From: Streptomyces chartreusis
GTDB lineage: Bacteria > Actinomycetota > Actinomycetes > Streptomycetales > Streptomycetaceae
Direction of reading: 5' to 3'
NCBI RefSeq assembly: GCF_008704715.1
Contig: NZ_CP023689.1
Span: 7,440,001 to 7,504,000, forward strand
Length of the DNA stretch: 64,000 nucleotides
A program made the position numbers and the translations under genes. Shown one piece after another: positions 27,091 to 36,211 of this stretch. The notes under the pieces are model-generated. The model did no database searches, had not been told where the DNA came from, and saw only the letters and a list, made by a program, of their open reading frames with translations. Numbering within the stretch: position 1 is the stretch's first letter; every line of letters begins with the position of its first letter.

Positions 27091-28359
27091 GTGGCGACGG
27101 CTGAGACGGTGGGCGGGCGCGCGCCGGCATGGCGCGGTGGCTTCGGACGGCTGTGGGGCGCCGCCGTGCTCTCCAGCTTCGGAGACTCCCTGCGTACGGC
27201 AGCCCTGCCGCTCCTCGCCGTCACGCTCACGGACCGGCCGCTGCTGATCGCCGCGGTCACCGCCTGTGGCTATCTCCCCTGGATCGTCTTCGGGCTGCTC
27301 GGCGGCGCCGTCGCCGATCGGGTGGACCAGCGGCGCGCGATGTGGACGGTGGACGCGTTACGCGGACTGCTGGTCGCCGCGTTCGCCGTGGTCGTGGCGC
27401 TCGGGCACGCCTCGATCGGCCTGCTCATCGCGCTGGCCTTCACCCTGACCACGCTCCAGACCCTGTTCGACAACGCCTCCACGGCCCTGCTCCCCGCCCT
27501 GGTGGACCGGGACGCGCTCGGCAGCGCGAACGCCCGGCTGATGACCGGGCAGCGCATCGCGGGCGGCCTGATCGGCGGGCCGCTCGTGCCGTTGCTGCTG
27601 GTCGCGGGGGCCGCCGTGCCCTTCGTCGCCGACGCCGCCACCTTCCTGGTCGCGGCCGCGCTGGTGGCCTCGCTGCGGATCACGGCGCCCGAGCGGACGC
27701 CGGCCCCGGCGGGCAGCACCCTGCGCCGGGAGATCGGCGAGGGGCTGCGCACCCTGTGGCGCGACCGGGCCCTGAGAGGGCTGTGCGCCGCCACCGCCCT
27801 GTGCAACATCGGCATGGGCGCCCAGCTCGCGACCCTGGTCGTCCTGGTGACCGGGTGGCTGGACGCCGGGGCCACGGGGTACGCGGCGGCCGGCGCGGCC
27901 TTCACCGTCGGGGGCCTGGCCGGGGGAGTGGTGAACGGCTGGATCGTGAAGCGGCTGGGCCGGGTGCGGGCCGTGCTGGTCGCGGGCGCGGTGCAGACCG
28001 GGGCCCTGATCGTCATGGGCACCGTGCGCAGCCTGGCCGTGCTGGTGGCGGCGCTGATCGTCTTCGGACTCATGGGCATGGTGTGGAACGTCAACACGAC
28101 GACGCTCATGCAGCAGTGCAGCCCTGCCGAACTGCTCGGCCGGGTCGCCTCGGCCTTCAGAACCCTGGCCTTCGCCGGAGTGCCGCTCGGCGCTTTGCTG
28201 GGGGGTGCCGTCGCCACCGCCTGGGGCCTGAACACCCCGCCCCTGCTCACGGCGGCCTTCTTCGTGCCGGCCCTGATCGCGCTGATACCTGCGGGCAAGC
28301 GGGACGTACCTGTTGTTGCGCAGGACGACGACCGCAGGACAGCTCACGTCCAGCGCTGA
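27091..28359 (+). CDS. MFS exporter with a TTA codon, predicted DNA-damage inducible
   Basis: 422 aa, twelve-helix major-facilitator protein of the MFS_3/enterobactin-exporter-like drug efflux type. The first helix region is WGAAVLSSFGDSLRTAALPLLAV. The A-motif equivalent is GGAVADRVDQRRAMW, and a second copy is GGVVNGWIVKRLGRVRAV. The start is GTG 27091 behind GGAGGGGG. Codon 90 (27358-27360, DALRG) is TTA, rare in Streptomyces and dependent on the bldA tRNA; I found no other in-frame TTA in this window. The promoter is of the RecA-independent damage type. The likely cargo is an antibiotic or other small toxic molecule; this is inference. Confidence 0.9.
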   Translation: MATAETVGGRAPAWRGGFGRLWGAAVLSSFGDSLRTAALPLLAVTLTDRPLLIAAVTACGYLPWIVFGLLGGAVADRVDQRRAMWTVDALRGLLVAAFAVVVALGHASIGLLIALAFTLTTLQTLFDNASTALLPALVDRDALGSANARLMTGQRIAGGLIGGPLVPLLLVAGAAVPFVADAATFLVAAALVASLRITAPERTPAPAGSTLRREIGEGLRTLWRDRALRGLCAATALCNIGMGAQLATLVVLVTGWLDAGATGYAAAGAAFTVGGLAGGVVNGWIVKRLGRVRAVLVAGAVQTGALIVMGTVRSLAVLVAALIVFGLMGMVWNVNTTTLMQQCSPAELLGRVASAFRTLAFAGVPLGALLGGAVATAWGLNTPPLLTAAFFVPALIALIPAGKRDVPVVAQDDDRRTAHVQR

Positions 28360-28411
28360 TCAATTAGGTTGGAACAGCTGGGACAGGCACGAAAGAAGGC
28401 TGAAGTCGGAC

Positions 28412-30067
28412 ATGAACGCAGACGGCCGTACCAGGCTCAATCAGACGCCCGAGTGGAGCGCGCTGACCAAGCACCGCGAGGAGCTCGGCGACGTCGGGCT
28501 TCGGGAGCTGTTCGCCGCCGACCCCGATCGCGGCTCGGGCTACACCCTCCAGGTCGGCGACCTGCACATCGACTACTCCAAGCACCTGGTCACCGACGAG
28601 ACGCTGCGGCTGCTGCGTGAGCTGGCCGCCGCCACGGACGTGTTCGGGCTGCGGGACGCCATGTTCCGCGGCGAGAAGATCAACACCACCGAGGACCGCG
28701 CCGTGCTGCACACCGCGCTGCGCGCCCCGCGCGAGGCGGTGATCGAGGTCGACGGGGAGAACGTCGTGCCGGGTGTGCACGCCGTCCTCGACAAGATGGC
28801 CGGCTTCGCCGAGCGGGTCCGCTCCGGCGTCTGGACCGGCCACACCGGCAAGCGGATCAAGAACGTCGTCAACGTCGGCATCGGCGGCTCCGACCTCGGT
28901 CCGGCGATGGCCTACGAGGTGCTGCGCAGCTTCACCGACCGCGACCTCACCGTCCGCTTCGTGTCGAACGTCGACGGTGCCGACCTGCACGAGGCCACCC
29001 GGGACCTGGACGCGGCCGAGACGCTGTTCGTCATCGCCTCGAAGACGTTCACCACGATCGAGACGATCACCAACGCCACGTCCGCGCGGGACTGGCTCCT
29101 CGCCGAACTGAAGGCCGGGCCGGAGGCCGTCGCCAAGCACTTCGTCGCCCTGTCGACGAACGCCGAGAAGGTCGCCGACTTCGGCATCGACACGGCCAAC
29201 ATGTTCGAGTTCTGGGACTGGGTCGGCGGGCGCTACTCCTTCGACTCGGCGATCGGCCTGTCCCTGATGATCGCCATCGGGCCGGACCGCTTCCGTCAGA
29301 TGCTCGACGGTTTCCGCACCGTCGACGAGCACTTCCGCACCGCGCCCGCCGAGGAGAACGTCCCGCTGCTGCTCGGTCTGCTGGGCATCTGGTACGGCAA
29401 CTTCCACGACGCCCAGTCGCACGCGGTGCTGCCCTACAGCCACTACCTGTCCAAGTTCACTGCGTATCTCCAGCAGTTGGACATGGAGTCCAACGGCAAG
29501 TACGTCGGCCGGGACGGTCGGGAGGTCGACTGGCAGACCGGGCCGGTGGTGTGGGGCACGCCGGGCACCAACGGGCAGCACGCGTACTACCAGCTGATCC
29601 ACCAGGGCACCAAGCTCATCCCGGCGGACTTCATCGGCTTCGCCGAGCCGGTCGCCGAGATGAGCGACGGACTCAAGGCGCAGCACGACCTGCTGATGGC
29701 GAACTTCTTCGCGCAGACGCAGGCGCTGGCGTTCGGCAAGACGCCGGAGGAGGTGCGCGCGGAGGGGGTGCCCGAGGAACTGGTGACGCACAAGACGTTC
29801 AAGGGCGACCACCCGACGACCACGATCCTCGCGCGTGAGCTGACGCCGTCCGTGCTGGGGCAGTTGATCGCGCTGTACGAGCACAAGGTGTTCGTGCAGG
29901 GCGCGGTGTGGAACATCGACTCCTTCGACCAGTGGGGCGTGGAGCTCGGCAAGGTCCTCGCCAAGCGGGTCGAGCCCGCGCTGACCGAAGGGGCCGAGGT
30001 GCCGGGTCTGGACGCGTCGACGAAGGCGCTCGTCGCCAAGTACCGGGAGCTGCGCGGCCGGAAGTGA
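28412..30067 (+). CDS. pgi: glucose-6-phosphate isomerase
   Basis: 551 aa, interconverting glucose-6-phosphate and fructose-6-phosphate. The long bacterial/eukaryotic-type sequence has NVGIGGSDLGPAM, the sugar-phosphate-binding ASKTFTTIET, WVGGRYSFDSAIGLS, and the signature near GTNGQHAYYQLIHQGT with the catalytic His. The start chosen is ATG 28412 (MNADGRTRLNQTPEW), with GAAAGAAGG about 12 bases upstream; a longer frame from 28313 overlaps the MFS gene and is not conserved in type. A mismatched hairpin follows the stop. Confidence 0.97.
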   Translation: MNADGRTRLNQTPEWSALTKHREELGDVGLRELFAADPDRGSGYTLQVGDLHIDYSKHLVTDETLRLLRELAAATDVFGLRDAMFRGEKINTTEDRAVLHTALRAPREAVIEVDGENVVPGVHAVLDKMAGFAERVRSGVWTGHTGKRIKNVVNVGIGGSDLGPAMAYEVLRSFTDRDLTVRFVSNVDGADLHEATRDLDAAETLFVIASKTFTTIETITNATSARDWLLAELKAGPEAVAKHFVALSTNAEKVADFGIDTANMFEFWDWVGGRYSFDSAIGLSLMIAIGPDRFRQMLDGFRTVDEHFRTAPAEENVPLLLGLLGIWYGNFHDAQSHAVLPYSHYLSKFTAYLQQLDMESNGKYVGRDGREVDWQTGPVVWGTPGTNGQHAYYQLIHQGTKLIPADFIGFAEPVAEMSDGLKAQHDLLMANFFAQTQALAFGKTPEEVRAEGVPEELVTHKTFKGDHPTTTILARELTPSVLGQLIALYEHKVFVQGAVWNIDSFDQWGVELGKVLAKRVEPALTEGAEVPGLDASTKALVAKYRELRGRK

Positions 30068-30076
30068 CACGGTTAC

Positions 30077-30108
30077 GGAAAGCGGGCGGCGCGTGGCCGT
30101 CCGCTTCC
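30077..30108 (+). terminator. imperfect hairpin after pgi
   Basis: GGAAAGCGGGCGGC (30077-30090) pairs imperfectly with GCCGTCCGCTTCC (30096-30108) around a 5-base loop. It lies 9 bases after the pgi stop. TAGACT at 30111-30116 just beyond may be the -10 for the next gene. Confidence 0.65.
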
Positions 30109-30157
30109 CGTAGACTCCCTCGTCGATCATGACAACGATCACTCGGGGGAGTGCAAG

Positions 30158-31102
30158 TTGACTTATCCACAAGGGAGTTGGACCGGCGGTACGCTGACCG
30201 CGCGGTCCTTCCTGAAGCCCCATCGTGTGGCGCGGGCGGTGTTCCATCCGGCCTGGATCCCACAGTCGCTGGATCCTTCGGTGGATGCCCTCAAGAAGGT
30301 GCGGGTCATCGCCGGCGCGGTCGCGGGGTTCGGCGTCTACACCTTCGTGGAGGGCGGGTTCGCCTTCGACGAGATGCTGGACAACGCGGCGACGGCCTGT
30401 CTGGTGCTGCTGTTCATCACGCCGCTCACCGTGGGCGTGATGCTCTACCTCTGGCAGCGCTCCGGCGCCGGCACGGTGGCGCAGCTGAAGGATCCGCTTC
30501 TGCGGTCGCTGAAGTTGCTGCTGCTGTTCATCGGCTCGGCGCTCGGCACAGTGCTGATCTTCCAGCTGGGCGGGTCCCTCGGGATGCTCGGGACCCTGCT
30601 GGTCAGCGTCGTGGGGCTCTGGATGGCGTTCTTCGTGATCGCCGGCGCCTACCGGATCTCGGGGAACTTCTTCGGCACCGCGGTCGTGCACCGCTGTCTG
30701 CCGCCGCTGCTGGCCACGGTGACGACATGGCTCATGGCCATTCCCGATCTCGTCACCGGTGATCTGCACGGCCTCAGCCTCGCCATGGGCGTCTTCTTCA
30801 TCCTGGGCGCCCCGGTGACGGTCACGGCCATCGCCATGCTGGAGATGGGCCGCCTCAAGAACCGCTACGGCATCCGGCTCGCGGACCACCCGGCCGTCCT
30901 GTCACCGATGCCGGGACCCACGCCCGGTCCGGCGCCGACCCCGCCGCCACCGTCGTACGCCCCGAACGGCTTCGTGCCGCCGCAGGGCAACCCGTACGGG
31001 ACGCCCCCGCACGGCAGCCCGTACACGCAGGGTCCGCAGAATCCGTACGCGCCGCAGCCGCCGTACAACCCGCCGGCGCCGCCCCCGTACAACCCGCAGT
31101 AG
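30158..31102 (+). CDS. Yip1-like integral membrane protein with proline-rich tail
   Basis: 314 aa, from TTG 30158 with GGGGGA upstream. Five or so hydrophobic segments lie between residues of about 55 and 230, in a pattern like the Yip1 domain family. A cytosolic N-terminal stretch (SFLKPHRVARAVFHPAWIP) precedes them. The last 75 residues are rich in Pro, Tyr and Gly with repeated NPYG/NPYA/YNPP motifs, a common Streptomyces membrane-protein tail. I do not recognise a function. It is convergent with the FtsX-permease gene 30 bp away. Confidence 0.7.
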   Translation: MTYPQGSWTGGTLTARSFLKPHRVARAVFHPAWIPQSLDPSVDALKKVRVIAGAVAGFGVYTFVEGGFAFDEMLDNAATACLVLLFITPLTVGVMLYLWQRSGAGTVAQLKDPLLRSLKLLLLFIGSALGTVLIFQLGGSLGMLGTLLVSVVGLWMAFFVIAGAYRISGNFFGTAVVHRCLPPLLATVTTWLMAIPDLVTGDLHGLSLAMGVFFILGAPVTVTAIAMLEMGRLKNRYGIRLADHPAVLSPMPGPTPGPAPTPPPPSYAPNGFVPPQGNPYGTPPHGSPYTQGPQNPYAPQPPYNPPAPPPYNPQ

Positions 31103-31132
31103 CTCCACGCCCCCGGCCGCCGCGGTCGTCGG

Positions 31133-33415
31133 TCAGGCGACCGCGCTCAAGGTGTCGGCGAGGCGGCGGCGGGCCGCGCGGGAGGCCGGGACCGCGGCGA
31201 GGGCGGCCGCGCCGGTGACCGCCGCGGTGCCGAGCAGGAGCAGCAGAGCGGGGGACGGGCCCTGGGCGATGCCGGCGCCGATACCGCTCGACCGGCCCTG
31301 GGTGTCGATCAGCCAGTGCGCGAGGGGTGTGCCCAGGGCCGTGCCGATGACGACCGCGGCCAGGGCGGTGCAGGCGGTGGAGGCGACGGTGATCGCGGTG
31401 ATCTGGCGGGGCGAGAGGCCGATGGCCTTCAGGGCCAGCAGGTCGCGCTCGCCCTCGCGGACGGTGCCGCCGATCGCGGTCAGCAGCTCGATGAGCCCGA
31501 TGAGGGCGAGGACGGCGATCAGGCCCACGACGACGCCGCGCAGGGGTGAGAGCCCGTCGGCGGGGTTCGGCACGGCGTGCACGTCCAGGCGTCCCTGCCC
31601 GGCGTCGGCCAGCCGGTCGGCGACCTCGGCCGGGTCCGCGCCGGGGCGCAGCCGCAGTTCGTAGAGGGTGGGGCCGAGGCCGGGGTCGTTCTCGCGCAGG
31701 GTGTCTAGGGAGGTGGAGATGACCCGGCCGGCGTTCTCCGGTTCGATGCTGCGGCCCACGATGTGCAGGATCTGCGGCTGGTCGCCGACGGTCATCCGCA
31801 CCCAGTCGCCGACCTGCGCGTTCAGCAGATCCAGCAGCCCCTGACCGGCGACCGCCTCGTCGCGGCCCTGCGCGGCGCGGCCCTCGGCGAGCGCGTACGG
31901 GAAGGGGTCCTGGTGGGTGCCGAGGCCGCGCAGGGCGATCGTGGCCGTCTGGCCGGGGACCAGGGCGGCCACCTCGACGCCCGGGTAGGCGGCGGCGACC
32001 TGCGGGTCGCGTTCCAGCAGCGTACGGGCGTCCCCGTCGGCCAGTCCGGCCTCGGTGTGGACGCTCAGCGAGGTCGGCAGGCCGATCTGCTCGGGCCGGC
32101 TGTCGAAGCGGTCGATGGTGGTCCACGCGCTCATCGCCACCACGATCAGCAGCAGCGGCAGCGCCAGCCGGGCGACCGTGGCCAGCGACCGCGGGCGCCG
32201 GTTGAACGCCCGGTGCCAGCCCAGGACCAGCGCGGGCGGCAGCCGCAGCCCGAGCGCCTGCCGGGCCGCGCCCGAGAGCCGCCCGCCCAGCGGAGCCGCA
32301 CGCCGCGGCACCGGCACCGGCGGCACCCGCCCCGCCCGCCACGCCGCGAGCCCCGTGGTCGCGCCGATGAACAGCACCGCCCCCACCGGCACCGCGAACA
32401 GCGCCACCGTGTGCCCGGGCAACCCCTGCCACACGCCGACCGCGTCCCCGAGCCGCCCCGGTATGCGGCTGCCCAGGGCCTGGATGAGGGTGGCCGCGGC
32501 CACGGCGCCGAGCAGCGCGAAGGCGAGGTGCTGGAGCACGAAGACCCGGACCACCTGACCCGGGGTGAAGCCGATCGCCTTCAGCACGGAGATGTCCCGC
32601 AGATGGCCGCGGATCCGGGTACCGATCGCCCCGTGCACGGCGAGCCCGGCGGCGACCAGCGCGCCGAGGCCGAACAGTCCCAGGACCTGTCCGAGCAGCC
32701 GGTTGTCGCCCTGTGCCTCGGCGCGGGCCTGCTTCCAGGTGGAGACCTCGCTGACCGCGCCGGCGCCCAGGACCGTCACGGCGCGCTGGACGGCGTAGTC
32801 CGTGTCGTCGGGGTCGGTCAGGCGCAGCCCGATCACCTGGCCGCCCGGGTTGCGCACGGCGGACGGCGGTGCCCAGACGAGGCCCGCCTGCTCGCCCGCC
32901 CGGTAGCGGGGCTCGGCGCTGTCGGCGATGCCGAGGACGGTCAGGGACCGGCCGGTGCCGGGCAGCGTGAGGGTGTCGCCGGGGGCGGCCAGCAGGGCGC
33001 GGGCCAGCCGGCTCTCCAGGACCACGCCGTCCGGGTTCGCCGGGTCCAGCCAGTGGCCGGAGGTCAGCAGCGGGCGGCCGACGGCGGGGCGCTCGGGTGT
33101 GCCGCGCAGCTCGACCGAGGCGCGGGTGCCGCGGGAGGCGAGCGTGGTGGACGCGGTGGGGTAGGGGCCCGCGACGGACTCGACGCCGTCGAGGTCCGCC
33201 AGCTTCGCGGAGTCGGCCGCGGCGCCGGTGTGCAGCCATACGTGGGCGCCGCGCGCCTGTGTGAAGACGCGCTGCCAGGGGTTGGTGGCGTAGCCGAAGA
33301 GGGCCGTGGCCAGCAGCAGCGAGACGACGATGCCGGCCGTGGCCAGCACGAGGAACAGGGCCTCGCCGCGGTGCGTACGCAGATCGGAGTGCGCCCAGCG
33401 CAGGGTGGCTCGCAC
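31133..33415 (-). CDS. FtsX-like ABC transporter permease
   Basis: 760 aa, a MacB/FtsX-type permease with two FtsX domains. The N-terminal helix (EALFLVLATAGIVVSLLLATALFGY) is followed by a large extracytoplasmic domain, then three helices (about 245-350), a second extracytoplasmic domain and three final helices (LIAVLALIGLIELLTAIGG onward). The start is GTG 33415. It lies 66 bp downstream of the cognate ATPase gene, with PadR ahead of both. Such systems usually expel peptides or act mechanically on envelope proteins; the cargo is unknown. Confidence 0.9.
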   Translation of the reverse strand: MRATLRWAHSDLRTHRGEALFLVLATAGIVVSLLLATALFGYATNPWQRVFTQARGAHVWLHTGAAADSAKLADLDGVESVAGPYPTASTTLASRGTRASVELRGTPERPAVGRPLLTSGHWLDPANPDGVVLESRLARALLAAPGDTLTLPGTGRSLTVLGIADSAEPRYRAGEQAGLVWAPPSAVRNPGGQVIGLRLTDPDDTDYAVQRAVTVLGAGAVSEVSTWKQARAEAQGDNRLLGQVLGLFGLGALVAAGLAVHGAIGTRIRGHLRDISVLKAIGFTPGQVVRVFVLQHLAFALLGAVAAATLIQALGSRIPGRLGDAVGVWQGLPGHTVALFAVPVGAVLFIGATTGLAAWRAGRVPPVPVPRRAAPLGGRLSGAARQALGLRLPPALVLGWHRAFNRRPRSLATVARLALPLLLIVVAMSAWTTIDRFDSRPEQIGLPTSLSVHTEAGLADGDARTLLERDPQVAAAYPGVEVAALVPGQTATIALRGLGTHQDPFPYALAEGRAAQGRDEAVAGQGLLDLLNAQVGDWVRMTVGDQPQILHIVGRSIEPENAGRVISTSLDTLRENDPGLGPTLYELRLRPGADPAEVADRLADAGQGRLDVHAVPNPADGLSPLRGVVVGLIAVLALIGLIELLTAIGGTVREGERDLLALKAIGLSPRQITAITVASTACTALAAVVIGTALGTPLAHWLIDTQGRSSGIGAGIAQGPSPALLLLLGTAAVTGAAALAAVPASRAARRRLADTLSAVA

Positions 33416-33481
33416 GGGCCTCAGCCCCTCGGCCCGGCGGCAGGGAGAAGATCGTGGGAGAAGTGCTCGTAGACCCGCATC

Positions 33482-34282
33482 TCAGTCCCTGAGCTCCAGC
33501 TCCAGCACGCCCGAGGTGCCGGCGCGGCGCGGCGGTGGGCCGGCGTCCAGTTCGGCGTCGTCGGCTATTCGGCCGTCGAAGAAGCTGATCACCCGGTCCG
33601 CGGCGCTCGCCAGCCGGGCGTCATGCGTGACCAGCACGATCGTCTGGCCCCGCTGGTGGAAGCGGGACAGCAGCCGCATCACCTCGCGGGTGCCCTTGCT
33701 GTCCAGGCTGCCGGCGGGTTCGTCGGCCAGCAGCAGCGGCGGCCGGTTCACCAGTGCCCGGGCCAGCGCCACGCGCTGCTGCTCACCGCCGGACAGCTCG
33801 CCCGGCATGCTGCGCTCCTTGCCGGTGAGCCCCAGCTCGGCCAGCAGCTCCGTGCGCTCGGCACGGGCCCGCTTCGGCGGTACCCCGGCCAGCAGCGCGG
33901 GCAGCTCGACGTTGTCGGCGACGGAGAGGTTGGAGACCAGGTTGAAGAACTGGAAGACGATCCCGATGCGCTTCCTGCGCTCCACCGACCAGCGGGCCTC
34001 GCTCCAGCGGTCCGCGCACTCGCCGTCCAGCCAGATGCCGCCGCTGTCCGGCCGCTGCAACCCGCCCAGCAGATGCAACAGGGTCGACTTGCCGGCACCG
34101 GACGGACCGGTGACGGCCACGAACTCGCCGCGCCGGACGGAGAGATCCACACCGCGCACGGCATGCGCCGGAGCGCCCTCGCCGTGGTGCGTCTTGACGA
34201 GGGCCTCGGCGCGCAGCGCGGGACGCTCGTCGGCCTGTGTGGGACCGTCGGCGCGCAGCACGGGAGCGGAATCGTCGCTCAC
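33482..34282 (-). CDS. MacB/LolD-type ABC transporter ATP-binding protein
   Basis: 266 aa. GTG 34282 (VSDDSAPVL) overlaps the padR stop by 4 bases. Walker A is GPSGAGKST, the Q-loop lies in IVFQFFNLVSNLSVADNV, the signature is LSGGEQQRVALARALVN, Walker B is LLLADEPAGSLD and the H-loop is VTHDARLA. The LADEPAGSLD form is typical of the LolD/MacB subfamily and agrees with the FtsX-type permease downstream. About 35 residues precede the canonical start of the fold. The operon order is padR > ATPase > permease. Confidence 0.93.
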   Translation of the reverse strand: MSDDSAPVLRADGPTQADERPALRAEALVKTHHGEGAPAHAVRGVDLSVRRGEFVAVTGPSGAGKSTLLHLLGGLQRPDSGGIWLDGECADRWSEARWSVERRKRIGIVFQFFNLVSNLSVADNVELPALLAGVPPKRARAERTELLAELGLTGKERSMPGELSGGEQQRVALARALVNRPPLLLADEPAGSLDSKGTREVMRLLSRFHQRGQTIVLVTHDARLASAADRVISFFDGRIADDAELDAGPPPRRAGTSGVLELELRD

Positions 34283-34794
34283 TCCAGCTCCTCCAGCTCT
34301 TCCTGGCACCGCTCCAGCCAGTCGAGGTCGGCCTGAAGGTGCAGCATCGCGCCCTCGATCAGCAGATGGGCGATGCGGTTGTCGCGGTCTTCGGCGGCGG
34401 CCAGCTTCGACAGTTGACGCATGGTGTTCAGGTACTGACGCCGTTGCTTGTTGATGAGGGCGATCTGGTCGGCGAGACCGGTCTGCGGGGCGACGGCCAG
34501 CTTCATGAAGAACTCGTCCCGCACCCGCGGCTCGTCCTCGGTCTCCTCGAACCAGGCGCGCAGCGCCTCACGCCCGGCGTCGGTGAGGTGGTAGACCTTC
34601 TTGTTGGGCCGGCTCGACTGTTCGACGTCCTCGCCCTCTATCAGTCCCGATTTCTCGAGACGGCCGAGGGTCACATAGATCTGGCCGACGTTCGGCTGAG
34701 GGTACGCGGAGCCCAGCAGTACCTCAAGGTCCTGCTTGAGCTCGTATCCGTGCGCCGGGCCGCGCGCCAGCAGGGCCAGGAGGGGCAGCCGCAC
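34279..34794 (-). CDS. PadR-family transcriptional regulator
   Basis: 171 aa, from GTG 34794 behind GGGAGGAG. The N-terminal winged helix has the PadR hallmark LLALLARGPAHGYELKQDLE and QIYVTLGRLEKSGLIEGE. The C-terminal helical half (ALINKQRRQYLNTMRQLSKL) should dimerise, as in subfamily 1 with Vir_act_alpha_C. PadR proteins commonly repress adjacent efflux ABC operons and their own promoters. A palindrome at 34848-34862 lies next to its likely promoter and is the natural candidate site, but the same motif occurs before the alpha-glucosidase operon, so the cognate factor is uncertain. Confidence 0.92.
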   Translation of the reverse strand: MRLPLLALLARGPAHGYELKQDLEVLLGSAYPQPNVGQIYVTLGRLEKSGLIEGEDVEQSSRPNKKVYHLTDAGREALRAWFEETEDEPRVRDEFFMKLAVAPQTGLADQIALINKQRRQYLNTMRQLSKLAAAEDRDNRIAHLLIEGAMLHLQADLDWLERCQEELEELE

Positions 34795-34847
34795 TCGTGC
34801 TCTCCTCCCATATCCCGAGTAATGTGCCGCAGGCCCTAGTATCGCGC

Positions 34848-34862
34848 ATACCTAACAGGTAT
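34848..34862. promoter_or_regulatory. operator candidate 1 (ATACCT-N3-AGGTAT)
   Basis: ATACCTAACAGGTAT is a palindrome with 6-bp arms between padR and the solute-binding protein gene. Its reverse complement matches 13 of 15 bases of the site at 36212-36228, including the asymmetric centre GTT. Confidence 0.65.
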
Positions 34863-34919
34863 ACATGGCCTCTGACTCCGGACGAAGACGCCCGGTGCCA
34901 GGTGTACAGGGAGGAACCT

Positions 34920-36188
34920 ATGCGGTGGATCCACGCCGCGGGTAGGGGCCTTCTCGTCCTCGTCGTGATCCTGACCGGCTATGTCGCCTCCGGCGCCCGT
35001 GCCGACGAGGGTCCCGCGGGCGGCAGAGGGCCGTTGACCCTCGCCACCGCCGGAGACCTCACCGGCTATCTCGGCTCCGTGCTGGAGGGCTGGAACCGCA
35101 CTCACCCCGGCGAGAAGGTCACCCTCGTCGAGCTGCCCGACTCCGCCGACGAGACCCACGCGCAGATGACCACCGATCTGCGCGGCGGCGACCGCAGCCG
35201 CTTCGACATCCTGAACATCGACGTCAACTGGACCTCGGAGTTCGCGGCGCACGGCTGGATCCGCCCCCTCGCCCGCGACCGCTTCCCGCTGGACACCTTC
35301 CTGCCACCGGTCGTGGACACGGCGACCTACGACGGACAGCTGTACGCGGTCCCGTACGTCACCAACGCCGGCCTGCTCCTCTATCGCAAGGACATCCTCG
35401 CCAAGGAGGGCCTCGACCCGCCGCGCACCTGGGCCGAGCTGGAGAAACAGGCGAAGACCGTCGCCCCGAAGTACGGCCTCGACGGCTACGCGGGCCAGTT
35501 CCTGCCGTACGAGGGCCTTACCGTGAACGCCGCCGAGGCCGTCTACTCGGCGGGCGGTTCGATCCTCGGCGACGAGGGCGAGCGGGTCACCGTCAACTCG
35601 ATGGCGGCCCGTGACGGCATCGACTTCCTCGCCCGGGGTGTGCGCGAGGGCTGGATCCCGAAACAGGCGCTCACCTACAAGGAGGAGGAGTCCAAGCGGG
35701 CCTTCCAGGACGGGCGCCTGCTGTTCCTCCGCAACTGGCCGTACGCCTACGTCGGCGCGTCGGCCGCGGGGTCGCCGGTCGCCGGGAAGATCGGCGCCGT
35801 ACCGCTGCCGGGGCCGGACGGGCCCGGGACCAGTGTGCTGGGCGGCTCCAACCTGGCCGTCAGCACGCATGCCCGGCACCCCGACTCCGCCGCGCGGCTG
35901 CTCGCGTATCTGACCAGCGAGCGCGTCCAGCGGCAGGTCCTCACGCGTGGCGCGCTGCCGCCCGTGCGGGCCGACCTGTACGAGGATCCGGCGCTGGTGC
36001 GGGAGTTCCCGTATCTGCCGACCCTGCGCGAGAGCGTGCGCACGGCCGCGCCGCGACCCAAGAGCCCGCGCTACGACCAGGTGAGCCTGGTGGTGCAGGC
36101 GATCGTGCACGACGCGATGACCGGGCGCGAGACGCCCGAGGCCGCGGTGCGCCGGCTGGCGCGCGAGCTCGACGCCGTCGCGCGCTGA
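34920..36188 (+). CDS. extracellular family 1 solute-binding protein (sugar type)
   Basis: 422 aa, from ATG 34920 behind GGAGG. A Sec signal peptide with an ARA27 cleavage site but no lipobox Cys suggests a soluble secreted binder rather than a lipoprotein. The mature part has the family pattern: LATAGDLTGYLGSVLEGWNRTHPGEKVTL reduced here to its ends, FDILNIDVNWTSEFAAHGWI, LYAVPYVTNAGLLLYRKDIL and the GGSNLAVSTHARHPDSAARLLAYL region. No permease is adjacent on its own transcript, so its partners may be the sugar ABC permeases at 39-41 kb. The shared operator supports a link with that operon. Confidence 0.86.
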   Translation: MRWIHAAGRGLLVLVVILTGYVASGARADEGPAGGRGPLTLATAGDLTGYLGSVLEGWNRTHPGEKVTLVELPDSADETHAQMTTDLRGGDRSRFDILNIDVNWTSEFAAHGWIRPLARDRFPLDTFLPPVVDTATYDGQLYAVPYVTNAGLLLYRKDILAKEGLDPPRTWAELEKQAKTVAPKYGLDGYAGQFLPYEGLTVNAAEAVYSAGGSILGDEGERVTVNSMAARDGIDFLARGVREGWIPKQALTYKEEESKRAFQDGRLLFLRNWPYAYVGASAAGSPVAGKIGAVPLPGPDGPGTSVLGGSNLAVSTHARHPDSAARLLAYLTSERVQRQVLTRGALPPVRADLYEDPALVREFPYLPTLRESVRTAAPRPKSPRYDQVSLVVQAIVHDAMTGRETPEAAVRRLARELDAVAR

Positions 36189-36211
36189 GCAGTCATTCGC
36201 TCCGTGGAGTA

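Noticed and set aside
30163..30171. Second perfect TTATCCACA, a possible DnaA box
   Set aside because: It falls in codons 2-4 of the Yip1-like gene (Thr-Tyr-Pro-Gln) and is single; there is no origin-like cluster.
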